Numbered from the stretch's first letter, positions 1 to 6,606 are shown. The stretch is DNA of 10,781 nucleotides from Petrotoga sp. UBA5851 (GCA_002431635.1 DJGH01000017.1:7865-18645); one strand, 5' to 3'. Numbers and translations: made by a program. Notes: a model not told the origin generated them from the letters alone.

Positions 1-42
1 TACCGGAAGTACTGCTGTTCTGAATACACATTTTAATCTCAA
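1..42 (-). CDS. Start of an unidentified gene downstream of cas6 (partial, runs off left edge)
   Basis: Seen: reading leftward from 42, a TTG codon begins an open frame whose 14 codons read LRLKCVFRTAVLPV. It is preceded by a full AGGAGG (55-50) at a 7-base spacing, a very strong translation signal. It lies 74 bases after the cas6 stop on the same strand with no hairpin between, so it is probably co-transcribed with cas6. Inference: the position suggests another CRISPR-associated protein, and the short hydrophobic beta-strand-like beginning would suit a RAMP-fold protein, but 14 residues are too few to identify it. Confidence 0.55.
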   Translation of the reverse strand, partial: MRLKCVFRTAVLPV

Positions 43-116
43 GGCACCACCTCCTATGCTTTTCTTTCTAGACTTTTGAAAAACTATGTTTACATTAATC
101 TTTTGCTTTTTATAAC

Positions 117-872
117 TTATACCTCCTTTGTCAGCGGAGTAACAAAGCCCATTCCTATGGAATTCTTGGCTCCTAACCCTGTGCAGAACATCATTTCCAT
201 CATTTCTTCGCTGGCGTTGACTTTGAAAACACCGTCCCATCCTTTAAGAATTATGGACTTGTATGTAATTACTCTTTCTTTAAGAGCACCACGGTCAGAG
301 ATATCCATCCTAAAGCTGCTGTCGGTCGGTTCGCTGTTGGAAAAAGCTATATATTTTTTTATAAGGTTGCTTTTTATCTGATCTTCAAACTCTTTTTCTT
401 TTGGAGAGTAGTAGTAGGTTTTTTTCCGGTCGTCTTCAGTCCTGAGTGTGCTGTAAACTACTATCGGAGAGAGGGTTTTTATTTTTATTTCTTTTTTCAG
501 AACGCAGTCCACTGCTGTTATTTTATCAATTGTTACGTTCTGCCCTGAAATATTTAGTATCTCTTTTTCAAAAACACCGTCCAGAAAGTACTTTATAAAA
601 GCATCATCTATGCTTGAGATATAAAGGTCGCAAAACTCCTTAAAAGTTATCGAGCGGTCTTTCATGTTCATCTCGTAATTCCCGTAAAGTCTTGAAAAGA
701 CAAACATTTTGTACTGTCTTTTTTCATAGCTGTATCCGTTATCGTGTATAAATTTATTGTACTTTTCATCATTAATCAGATTCAGTATTACAGCCTGAAT
801 TATGTGGTTGTACTGGGTGGGAAGTTTTATGAAAGGGTTATCAATATTTCTCAATCTTAATTTTATCTGTAT
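117..872 (-). CDS. cas6: CRISPR-associated endoribonuclease Cas6
   Basis: Cas6 cuts the CRISPR precursor transcript within the repeats to make crRNAs for type I or III effector complexes, in the cytoplasm. The product resembles Pyrococcus furiosus Cas6 throughout: an N-terminal LPTQYNH segment, FIHDNG with His43 aligning with catalytic His46, Lys55 aligning with Lys52, a central LSPIVVYS strand followed by KEKEFEDQIKSNLIKKY, and the C-terminal glycine-rich loop GLGAKNSIGMGFV typical of the family. The catalytic Tyr31 position appears to be Leu. About 251 residues is normal. Start choice: the first ordinary start codon is TTG at 854, but it has no Shine-Dalgarno and would remove the first beta strand. 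An in-frame ATA at 872-870 follows AAAGGAAG at good spacing and gives MQIKLRLRN, matching the family N-terminus, so I placed the start there. Family sure; start less so. Subtype cannot be decided from this gene alone. Confidence 0.92.
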   Translation of the reverse strand: MQIKLRLRNIDNPFIKLPTQYNHIIQAVILNLINDEKYNKFIHDNGYSYEKRQYKMFVFSRLYGNYEMNMKDRSITFKEFCDLYISSIDDAFIKYFLDGVFEKEILNISGQNVTIDKITAVDCVLKKEIKIKTLSPIVVYSTLRTEDDRKKTYYYSPKEKEFEDQIKSNLIKKYIAFSNSEPTDSSFRMDISDRGALKERVITYKSIILKGWDGVFKVNASEEMMEMMFCTGLGAKNSIGMGFVTPLTKEV

Positions 873-880
873 GGCGGCAC

Positions 881-889
881 TTCCTTTCT
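881..889 (-). promoter_or_regulatory. Ribosome binding site of cas6
   Basis: On the minus strand AAAGGAAG (about 888-881) lies 8-9 bases upstream of the in-frame ATA at 872-870. No other purine-rich site precedes the TTG at 854. This site therefore decides the start in favour of 872. Confidence 0.55.
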
Positions 890-909
890 TGAAATTTTTT
901 GATAATAAA

Positions 910-940
910 ATTATATCATTTTTCTGTATTTTATTTTCAA
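910..940 (-). promoter_or_regulatory. Promoter of cas6
   Basis: Minus strand: a perfect TATAAT (915-910) preceded by TGA (918-916), i.e. an extended -10 element, with TTGAAA (940-935) upstream at a 19-base spacing, longer than the ideal 17. A start near 903 would leave a leader of about 30 bases before the cas6 start at 872. The extended -10 could offset the poor spacing. Confidence 0.6.
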
Positions 941-983
941 AAAAAGTTATAAGTACATATTAATGTATCACTTGATATGTTAA

Positions 984-1010
984 TAAAAAAGTTCCCCCTT
1001 TTCGGGGGAA
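984..1010 (-). terminator. Rho-independent terminator after the AraC-family gene
   Basis: Minus strand: TTCCCCC (1010-1004), loop GAAAA, GGGGGAA (998-992), then C and a run of T. A 7-bp GC-rich stem plus T tract 7 bases beyond the stop of the regulator gene is a standard intrinsic terminator. It isolates the regulator from the cas6 promoter that follows. Confidence 0.9.
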
Positions 1011-1016
1011 GATTTG

Positions 1017-1928
1017 TTATTCTTTGATTACTGGATCACACAAAAAGGTAACTGCTAATTCTGGCGGAACAGCTGCGGGATTGTTCTGATACCACTCTAG
1101 TGAAGGCCTTTTGGAATCAAGCTTCCATCCGCTTGATCCAAGCCATTCACTGCGCCATTTATCCCACACCGGTCCTATCTCTTCGCATGAACCTACATGG
1201 ACAAGTACGGCGTAAAGACCTCCTTCAAGCTGGTATAAGTTCAGTGGATCTACAGCTGAGCTTCCTTTATGAACAGATACTGATACATCGTACCTTTTTT
1301 TTTCCTGTGGAACATCGTCTGTATGGTCATGAAAAACAGTCAGGAACTGTGCGTCTGTAGAAAATAGTTTATTTGCACGAAGTATTTCATGGAATTTTTT
1401 CCATAAAGCAGGCATATTCCAGTAATCACCTGTTCCTCTTAGTCCTAATAGTTTCATTGGCTGTAAGTTTACAATTTTTATTTCCATTTCATTACCTCCC
1501 CGTGGTTTTATAAAAAAGTAGTAAGGCTGCCTTTGACCTGGACTGTAGTGTATTCCTGCCTGTGAGTAAAGAAGACCTCTCCAGTCGTGCAGCTTTCTTA
1601 TCCGGTTCGGACTTATACCATGAGCTTTTTTGAATGCTTTGGTAAAGGCTTCAAGCGTTTCATACCCTGATTCAAAAGCTATCTCTGTTATGGTTTTATC
1701 CGTCCGTAGGATTTCATATGCGGCTTTTTCCAGTCTGAGCCTTTTTAGGCAGGCTTTTACAGTTTCACCCGTAAGTCCTTTGAAAACCCTGTGAAAATGA
1801 AAAGCAGAGTAGTTATTCTCGTCTGCAAGTTCACGAAAGGTCACGTTTGTGTCAAGTGATTCAAAGATCTTTTTTATACTTTTCTCCACGAGCTCGTGAT
1901 AATTCCTTTTGTTTTGATATATCTTCAT
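1017..1928 (-). CDS. AraC-family transcriptional regulator with C-terminal GyrI-like effector domain
   Basis: Seen: 303 residues. Residues about 10-112 form the AraC DNA-binding domain with two helix-turn-helix units: FRELADENNYSAFHFHRVFK (31-50) and ITEIAFESGYETLEAFTKAF (80-99), ending in the family signature HGISPNRIRK. A linker of about 35 residues leads to a GyrI-like/AraC effector-binding domain from about 148 (EMEIKIVNLQPMKLLGLRG) to the end, as in Rob and other multidrug-type regulators. Known: such C-terminal domains bind small, often amphipathic, compounds, and the protein activates efflux or stress genes. Inference: a ligand-responsive activator; target genes are not evident here, as it is flanked by a terminator and by nnr. 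ATG at 1928 is preceded only by a weak GGCGG site. An excellent internal Shine-Dalgarno and ATG at the domain border may yield a second product (see separate entry). Confidence 0.9.
   Translation of the reverse strand: MKIYQNKRNYHELVEKSIKKIFESLDTNVTFRELADENNYSAFHFHRVFKGLTGETVKACLKRLRLEKAAYEILRTDKTITEIAFESGYETLEAFTKAFKKAHGISPNRIRKLHDWRGLLYSQAGIHYSPGQRQPYYFFIKPRGGNEMEIKIVNLQPMKLLGLRGTGDYWNMPALWKKFHEILRANKLFSTDAQFLTVFHDHTDDVPQEKKRYDVSVSVHKGSSAVDPLNLYQLEGGLYAVLVHVGSCEEIGPVWDKWRSEWLGSSGWKLDSKRPSLEWYQNNPAAVPPELAVTFLCDPVIKE
1485..1501 (-). promoter_or_regulatory. Internal ribosome binding site and ATG within the AraC/GyrI gene
   Basis: Minus strand: GGGGAGG (1501-1495), 7-base spacer, then in-frame ATG (1487-1485) at codon 148, precisely where the GyrI-like domain begins. 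Initiation here would give a stand-alone ligand-binding protein of 156 residues. The site is far better than the one at the gene's own start. Whether it is used is inference. Confidence 0.5.
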
Positions 1929-1949
1929 GTCGGCACCGCCACAGTAATA

Positions 1950-1955
1950 ATTATA
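1950..1955 (-). promoter_or_regulatory. Likely -10 element of the AraC-family gene
   Basis: A perfect TATAAT on the minus strand 22 bases upstream of the ATG at 1928. I see no convincing -35 at the right distance, so the promoter may be weak or activator-dependent. No terminator is visible between the nnr stop (2026) and this site, so read-through from nnr is also possible. Confidence 0.4.
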
Positions 1956-2025
1956 CTATCTGGTCATCTTATATGCCTGTCCTTCCTTGCTGTGTATTTT
2001 TAAGTTTATGGTGGTGGGAGGTATT

Positions 2026-3492
2026 TTATTTATCTGAGAGTTCTTTTATTGTTTTATATATGTTGTTGGCTATCATCAGTGGGGATACAGAATATTCGGT
2101 CATCTCTTGGGCAAGTGAACTTGCAGTCTTGTAAGTTATATAAGAGGCCAGAACAGCGCTTTGTAACAGGTCAAGCCCCTGAGCTGCAAAACCGGCAGTT
2201 ATTCCGGCAAGCAGATCACCGCTGCCTCCTTTTGATAGTGCTGAGCTGCCAAGAGTGTTTATATAGGTTTTTTTGGCATCAGTAATTACTGTAACCGAAT
2301 CTTTGAGCATAACTGTAATATTTTTGGCGGCGGCATACTCCTCTGCCCCGAAAAGATTATTTTTGAGGTTTTTATATACTCTTTGCATCTCTCCTGTGTG
2401 AGGGGTTATTATGATCTGAAGTTCTGATCGGTCGAGATCATTTATAACTGCTATCGCATCGGCATCCACTACAATCTTCTGTTTAGGCGAAAACAGGCGG
2501 AAAGCATCTTTTATGAAGGTATCGCAGTTTTTTCCAAGTCCTGAGCCTATAAGTATGACATCTGAAGCTTTGATATCCTGTTCTATTTCTTTCAGATCTG
2601 AGCTCTCAAAATTTGACTTATTCAGCTGGCGGTATATTATGCCAGGCTCATGTGAAAGAACATTTGAACTGTCTGCCGGAGTTATAAGTTTCACCAGTCC
2701 GGCACCGCTTCTAAAAGCTCCCAGTGCATTGAGGATTCCTGCTCCCGGATATAACCGGCTTGAGGCAAGTATAAGAACCCTGCCATAGCTGTACTTGTTT
2801 GAATCGCCGTATCTTCTTGGTAAGAGAGCCTTTCCCGTATCTGCTGTAATCAGATACCGTGTAATACTGTCAAGATAGCTTTTATCTATGGAGATATCCG
2901 CAACTTTTATTTTTCCGCAGTGTCTGCATCCGGGATAAAGCAGATGTCCTATTTTAACTACTGAGAAAGTTACCGTAATATCTGCATAGACGGCGTGTTC
3001 GTCGGCAAGTCCGGTATCAGAATCGACTCCCGTAGGAATATCTATGGATATTACTGTGGCTCCGGAGGTATTTATTTTGTCGGCAAAAAAGGCTGTTTCA
3101 TTGTCCATATCTCCTTTAAAGCCTGTTCCGGTTATTCCGTCGATTATTATATCGTAACTGTCATACTGGGTTTCTTTATCTTCTAGTATCTTCACATTGA
3201 ATTTTCTTGCTATTTCCATCTGTTTGATATATCCGGCACTTTTGTTTTTTGCGGGGGCAACTGGAAGGATATCTGCCTGTATTGAGTTGTTTGTAAGGAT
3301 CCTTGCAGTACAGATGCTGTCAGCACCGTTGTTTCCGGATCCTGCAACACAGAGCACCTTACGTGGCCTGAGTTCTGCTGCTATTTCAAACACTGAGTAT
3401 GCAGCCTGTTCTATGAGTGTATCCAGTGAAATGCCTTTTTGTATTGTTTGAAGATCCATATCTTTTGTTTGACAAGCGGTGAGTACCTTCAT
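2026..3492 (-). CDS. nnr: Bifunctional NAD(P)H-hydrate epimerase / ADP-dependent (S)-NAD(P)H-hydrate dehydratase
   Basis: This enzyme repairs hydrated NADH and NADPH: the N-terminal YjeF domain interconverts R and S epimers of NAD(P)HX, and the C-terminal ribokinase-like domain dehydrates the S form using a nucleotide. Seen in 488 residues: the typical opening MKVLTACQ; GSGNNGADS (51-59), a variant of the usual GNNGGDG; TGTGFKG; DIPTGVDSDTG (151-161); then the dehydratase half from about 235 with GRVLILASSRLYPGAG, FRSGAGLVKLITP, GSGLG, VVDADA, ITPHTGEMQRV and GGSGDLLAGI with the expected catalytic Asp426. Start choice: GTG at 3501 lies inside the GGAGG Shine-Dalgarno (3505-3501); ATGs at 3495 and 3492 follow, and 3492 has the better spacing and matches the family start. 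It follows the polymerase gene by 22 bases (13 from the GTG) and is probably co-transcribed. Both domains look intact. Confidence 0.94.
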   Translation of the reverse strand: MKVLTACQTKDMDLQTIQKGISLDTLIEQAAYSVFEIAAELRPRKVLCVAGSGNNGADSICTARILTNNSIQADILPVAPAKNKSAGYIKQMEIARKFNVKILEDKETQYDSYDIIIDGITGTGFKGDMDNETAFFADKINTSGATVISIDIPTGVDSDTGLADEHAVYADITVTFSVVKIGHLLYPGCRHCGKIKVADISIDKSYLDSITRYLITADTGKALLPRRYGDSNKYSYGRVLILASSRLYPGAGILNALGAFRSGAGLVKLITPADSSNVLSHEPGIIYRQLNKSNFESSDLKEIEQDIKASDVILIGSGLGKNCDTFIKDAFRLFSPKQKIVVDADAIAVINDLDRSELQIIITPHTGEMQRVYKNLKNNLFGAEEYAAAKNITVMLKDSVTVITDAKKTYINTLGSSALSKGGSGDLLAGITAGFAAQGLDLLQSAVLASYITYKTASSLAQEMTEYSVSPLMIANNIYKTIKELSDK

Positions 3493-3514
3493 CATTTTCA
3501 CCTCCGTTTTTTTA

Positions 3515-6490
3515 TCAGAACAGTTTCAATTTTACACTGTTTCGCGGGAAATTTAAAACCCCGTTCTGTTCCAGAAACTCTGCCACAGAGGCGGAAAGTT
3601 TGGTTCTGTTTATAAAATCTTCTTTTGATACGAACTTGATTTTTCTTTGTTCTAAAATTTTGGCTATGCTCTTAGGACCCAGTTTCCCGATTTTTATAAG
3701 AGGCACCCGCAGGCAGCTGCCGTTTATGGTGAAATCAAACCCAGCAGAGTTGTATATATCGGGTTTGAGGAAGCTGTATCCGCGTTTTATCATTTCATAG
3801 GCAGTCTGAACTTCTCCAAATCTGTAGTAGTAGTACTGTCCTTTGCTATCTTTACTTTCTATTGATGAAAAAAGATTTTTCATAGTGGATTTTATATTCA
3901 TGATATCAAAGTTCCATGCGTGTATAGAAAAATAGACGCTGTAGAACTCCAAAGGGAAGTACAGCTTATAAAAAGCTATTTTATAAGAGGTCACTACATA
4001 TGAGACACTATGTGCTTTGGGAAAAAGATACCTTATACGGTCGCATGAGTCTATATACCACTGAGGAACGTTTTTGTCCCTTAGAATATTTTTGGTATGT
4101 TCATCAATTCCACTGCCTTTTTTTACCTTCTGTATTATTGAGAATATTATGTCTTTTGGGACAGAAAACCTTTCTAGGTACTCTAATATGTCATCACGGC
4201 ATGATATAACGTCATCCTTAAGCTTTTTGTCTCTCATTATAAGTTCCTTGGCGTTGTTAAACCATATATTGCTTCCATGCGACAATCCTGCGGTTCTTAT
4301 GAGGTCATGGAAGTTTTGGGGACGGGTTTCAAGCAGCATCTTCTGGGCATAAGGTGTCCAGACTTCTGGAATACCTGCAGTCCCTGTTTTTATACCTATT
4401 TCATCCAGATTTATTTTCATTGGGGCACAAGATGAGAACATTTTTATAACCTGTGTATCGTTCATCGGGATATCTTCATGGCTGTATTCTGTTAACTCTG
4501 TAAGTCTTTTTAAAAAAGTCGGTCCGTCATGTCCAAGGGCATCAACTTTGAGAAGCTGTTTTTCAATGGCTTCATAATCAAAGTGGGTTGTTAACAGTTC
4601 TTTTGTCTGGTCGTCCGAAGGATACTGAACAGGTGTAAAGTCTTCTGCCTGCATAGAAGAAGGAATAATTATCATTCCGCCGGGATGCTGTCCCGTTGTT
4701 ATTCTGACATTCATAAGATTGTGACTTATCCATGCCTTTTCAGCCGAATCTAAAGGTTTTATGGCCTGATACTTTTCTGCCATTTTCCTTGCCAGACGGT
4801 AAGATGAAGCATTTATCGTACCGGCTTTAAAGCATCTGTCACGTCCGAAAAGTTCTGTAAGGTAACGGTGTATCTGCGATTGATACTCTCCAGAAAAGTT
4901 GAGGTCTATATCAGGAGGTTTTTTGCCGTCACCACCAAGAAATATTTCAAATCTTATATTATGACCGTCCTTTTTCATCAGCTCACCGCAGTACGGGCAT
5001 TTTTTATCGTTAAGGTCATATCCGCTGCCGCAATCACTCCGGAACTCAACATATGAGCATTCTTTGCAGTAATAGTGAGGTTTTAGCGGATTTATTCCTG
5101 TTATTCCCATAACAAAAGCTACAAGAGAAGAAGCTGCCGTTCCTCTTGATACCACAGGATAGCCAGCCTGTTCTGAACGGGCAACTATCTTTTGCGACAG
5201 CGTAAACATAACGGCATACCCGCTTTTTATTATAGCCTGGACTTCGTCCGAAAGTCTTTTTTCAATTAGTGGATGAAGAACGGTTCCGTATACTTCTCTG
5301 GCACATCTCATGACATTCATGATAAAATCATCGGCATTTCCCATCTGAGGAGCACAGACTTTCCCAGGGAAAAGACTGAATTTTTCAGTCATGCTGCTTA
5401 TAATTCGGGAGTTTGTTATAGCAGTAAGATAAGCTTTTTTTTCATCCTCAAAAATATTCATAGCCTGACTGAACATATCTACCGTTGTTCTTAAAAACCG
5501 TTCGCTGTCAATAATCTTTCTGTCATTTTTTGCGGTTCTTGTGCCATAGACAAGTGCGTCGTAAAGTTTTTTATCTTCTCTGTGCAGATAATGGACATCC
5601 CCGCTCATAACCAAAGGTTTGTTCATTTCTGCTGCACAGTTATAAAGAAAGTTATAGTACTCCTTAAGTTTTTGTGTATTAAATTTCTTTTCAGATACTG
5701 CAGGAATAGGAAGTATTTCAAGGTAATCAAAAAAATCCGTTCTCTCTTTTGCCTGCTCATGCTCCTGGCATAGATAAAGATCAGCAATAATAGATCTTGT
5801 ACCACCTGAAGATATCAAAAGCCCTTCACGCAGAGAGGATAATTTTTCAAAAGTTGTTGTTGGTACTCTTGAAACTGCATTGAGATGTGCATCGGTTATT
5901 AGTCTGTAAAGATTTTTAAGTCCTTTTTTGTCTCTTACTATAATTGTCGCACAGTAAAGTTTGTTCTTTTCAGCTATATTTATTTCACAGCCATAAATAG
6001 GTTTAAAGCCGTATATTTCCGAAAATTTTTCAAATTCGGGATACGCATGGAGACAGTTGCTGTCTGTGATGGCAGCCGCATCATGCCCCCAGTTTTTAAT
6101 AAGCTCTGACATTGCTGATATATCAACTGTAGAGTCTATGGCCGTCATTTTGGTATGAATGTGAAGCTCCACTCTTTTTTCTTCAGCTTCATCCCTAGGA
6201 TAAAAATCTCCGGCAGGGAATATTTCATAGGCTGCAATTGCATAATCTCCTATATGCTCATCGTAAAAAAAGGTGCCCCTGAACCGGATAATACTTGGTA
6301 TATCCGGTTCAAAAGGGCATTTGCAAAGAATCGCATAAGACTTGGTATAGTCGGTGGCATATATGTACCGCAAACCCCTGCGCTCGAATTTTTCAAACGC
6401 AAGTCCTGTTATTGTCTGTTCTGAACCTTCTTTTAAACTGTTTTCACTTTGGAGATCAGACTGAGCGGGAGAATAAAATTTTCTTTCCAT
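3515..6490 (-). CDS. PolC-family DNA polymerase III alpha subunit lacking the 3'-5' exonuclease domain
   Basis: Seen, in order over 991 residues: OB fold (about 22-95, with ATDYTKSY as in PolC); PHP domain starting VELHIHT (107-113), with D143, E169 and H300 but Ser144 where PolC has His; no DxETTG exonuclease, the two PHP halves being joined directly near 175-180; PolC zinc motif C475/C478/C498/C501; palm DIDLNFSGEYQ with D527 and D529; TTGQHPGG (598-605); third acid D650 in VDALGHD; PKAHSVSY; helix-hairpin-helix region near 920-945; C-terminal VKLKLF resembling the clamp-binding QLSLF of Bacillus PolC. Ordinary PolC is about 1,440 residues; the missing N-terminal domains and exonuclease account for the difference. 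Polymerase activity is expected, proofreading is not. Inference: an accessory polymerase rather than the main replicase. ATG follows AAGGTGAT at normal spacing. nnr follows closely. Symbol withheld because it is unlikely to be the canonical polC. Confidence 0.93.
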   Translation of the reverse strand: MERKFYSPAQSDLQSENSLKEGSEQTITGLAFEKFERRGLRYIYATDYTKSYAILCKCPFEPDIPSIIRFRGTFFYDEHIGDYAIAAYEIFPAGDFYPRDEAEEKRVELHIHTKMTAIDSTVDISAMSELIKNWGHDAAAITDSNCLHAYPEFEKFSEIYGFKPIYGCEINIAEKNKLYCATIIVRDKKGLKNLYRLITDAHLNAVSRVPTTTFEKLSSLREGLLISSGGTRSIIADLYLCQEHEQAKERTDFFDYLEILPIPAVSEKKFNTQKLKEYYNFLYNCAAEMNKPLVMSGDVHYLHREDKKLYDALVYGTRTAKNDRKIIDSERFLRTTVDMFSQAMNIFEDEKKAYLTAITNSRIISSMTEKFSLFPGKVCAPQMGNADDFIMNVMRCAREVYGTVLHPLIEKRLSDEVQAIIKSGYAVMFTLSQKIVARSEQAGYPVVSRGTAASSLVAFVMGITGINPLKPHYYCKECSYVEFRSDCGSGYDLNDKKCPYCGELMKKDGHNIRFEIFLGGDGKKPPDIDLNFSGEYQSQIHRYLTELFGRDRCFKAGTINASSYRLARKMAEKYQAIKPLDSAEKAWISHNLMNVRITTGQHPGGMIIIPSSMQAEDFTPVQYPSDDQTKELLTTHFDYEAIEKQLLKVDALGHDGPTFLKRLTELTEYSHEDIPMNDTQVIKMFSSCAPMKINLDEIGIKTGTAGIPEVWTPYAQKMLLETRPQNFHDLIRTAGLSHGSNIWFNNAKELIMRDKKLKDDVISCRDDILEYLERFSVPKDIIFSIIQKVKKGSGIDEHTKNILRDKNVPQWYIDSCDRIRYLFPKAHSVSYVVTSYKIAFYKLYFPLEFYSVYFSIHAWNFDIMNIKSTMKNLFSSIESKDSKGQYYYYRFGEVQTAYEMIKRGYSFLKPDIYNSAGFDFTINGSCLRVPLIKIGKLGPKSIAKILEQRKIKFVSKEDFINRTKLSASVAEFLEQNGVLNFPRNSVKLKLF

Positions 6491-6500
6491 ATAATCACCT

Positions 6501-6514
6501 TATACAAATGTATA
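6501..6514. promoter_or_regulatory. Perfect inverted repeat, operator-like, upstream of the PolC-like gene
   Basis: TATACAAATGTATA has perfect 6-base arms around AA. It lies 10 bases upstream of the polymerase ATG, between the probable transcription start and the ribosome binding site. A second TATACA half-site (minus strand, 6527-6522) sits 13 bases further upstream. The core TACAAATGTA fits the TACAnnTGTA form known for CopY/BlaI-type repressors, but no such repressor is in the window. It may instead be part of a promoter; I found no clear -35/-10 pair. Confidence 0.4.
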
Positions 6515-6564
6515 CCTATATTGTATATGACTTGTTTTGCATTTATGTTTCAAAGATTTTAAAA

Positions 6565-6606
6565 AAGCAACCGGACTTTCAATATATTTTGAAAGTCCGG
6601 TTGCAA
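6565..6606. terminator. Rho-independent terminator of the pot operon (hairpin usable in both directions)
   Basis: Arms GCAACCGGACTTTC (6567-6580) and GAAAGTCCGGTTGC (6591-6604) pair over 14 bp, 16 bp if the next two A-T pairs are counted. On the minus strand the hairpin is followed at once by six T, 11 bases after the potD stop, making a strong terminator for potABCD. Nothing on the plus strand ends here, although AATTTTT follows on that side too. Confidence 0.93.

Noticed and set aside
80..125. AGGAGG at the cas6 stop codon, hinting at a small gene between cas6 and the next gene
   Set aside because: The next ATG downstream is followed immediately by a stop codon (ATG TAA), and it is about 25 bases away; the purine run is just the last codons KEV.
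76..381. Plus-strand open frame of 101 codons opposite cas6
   Set aside because: It is antisense to a clear Cas6 gene, has no ribosome binding site and no recognisable domain.
955..980. Inverted repeats ACATAT...ATATGT and TATCA-CT-TGATA upstream of the cas6 promoter
   Set aside because: Short arms in A/T-rich DNA between a terminator and a promoter; no repetition elsewhere and not the length of a CRISPR repeat.
855..1016. CRISPR array or leader next to cas6
   Set aside because: No repeated 25-40-base unit is present here or elsewhere in the window.
3517..6490. The polymerase as a broken or truncated polC pseudogene
   Set aside because: The frame is continuous, all polymerase motifs are in order, the start and stop are well placed, and the missing domains are removed at exact domain borders.
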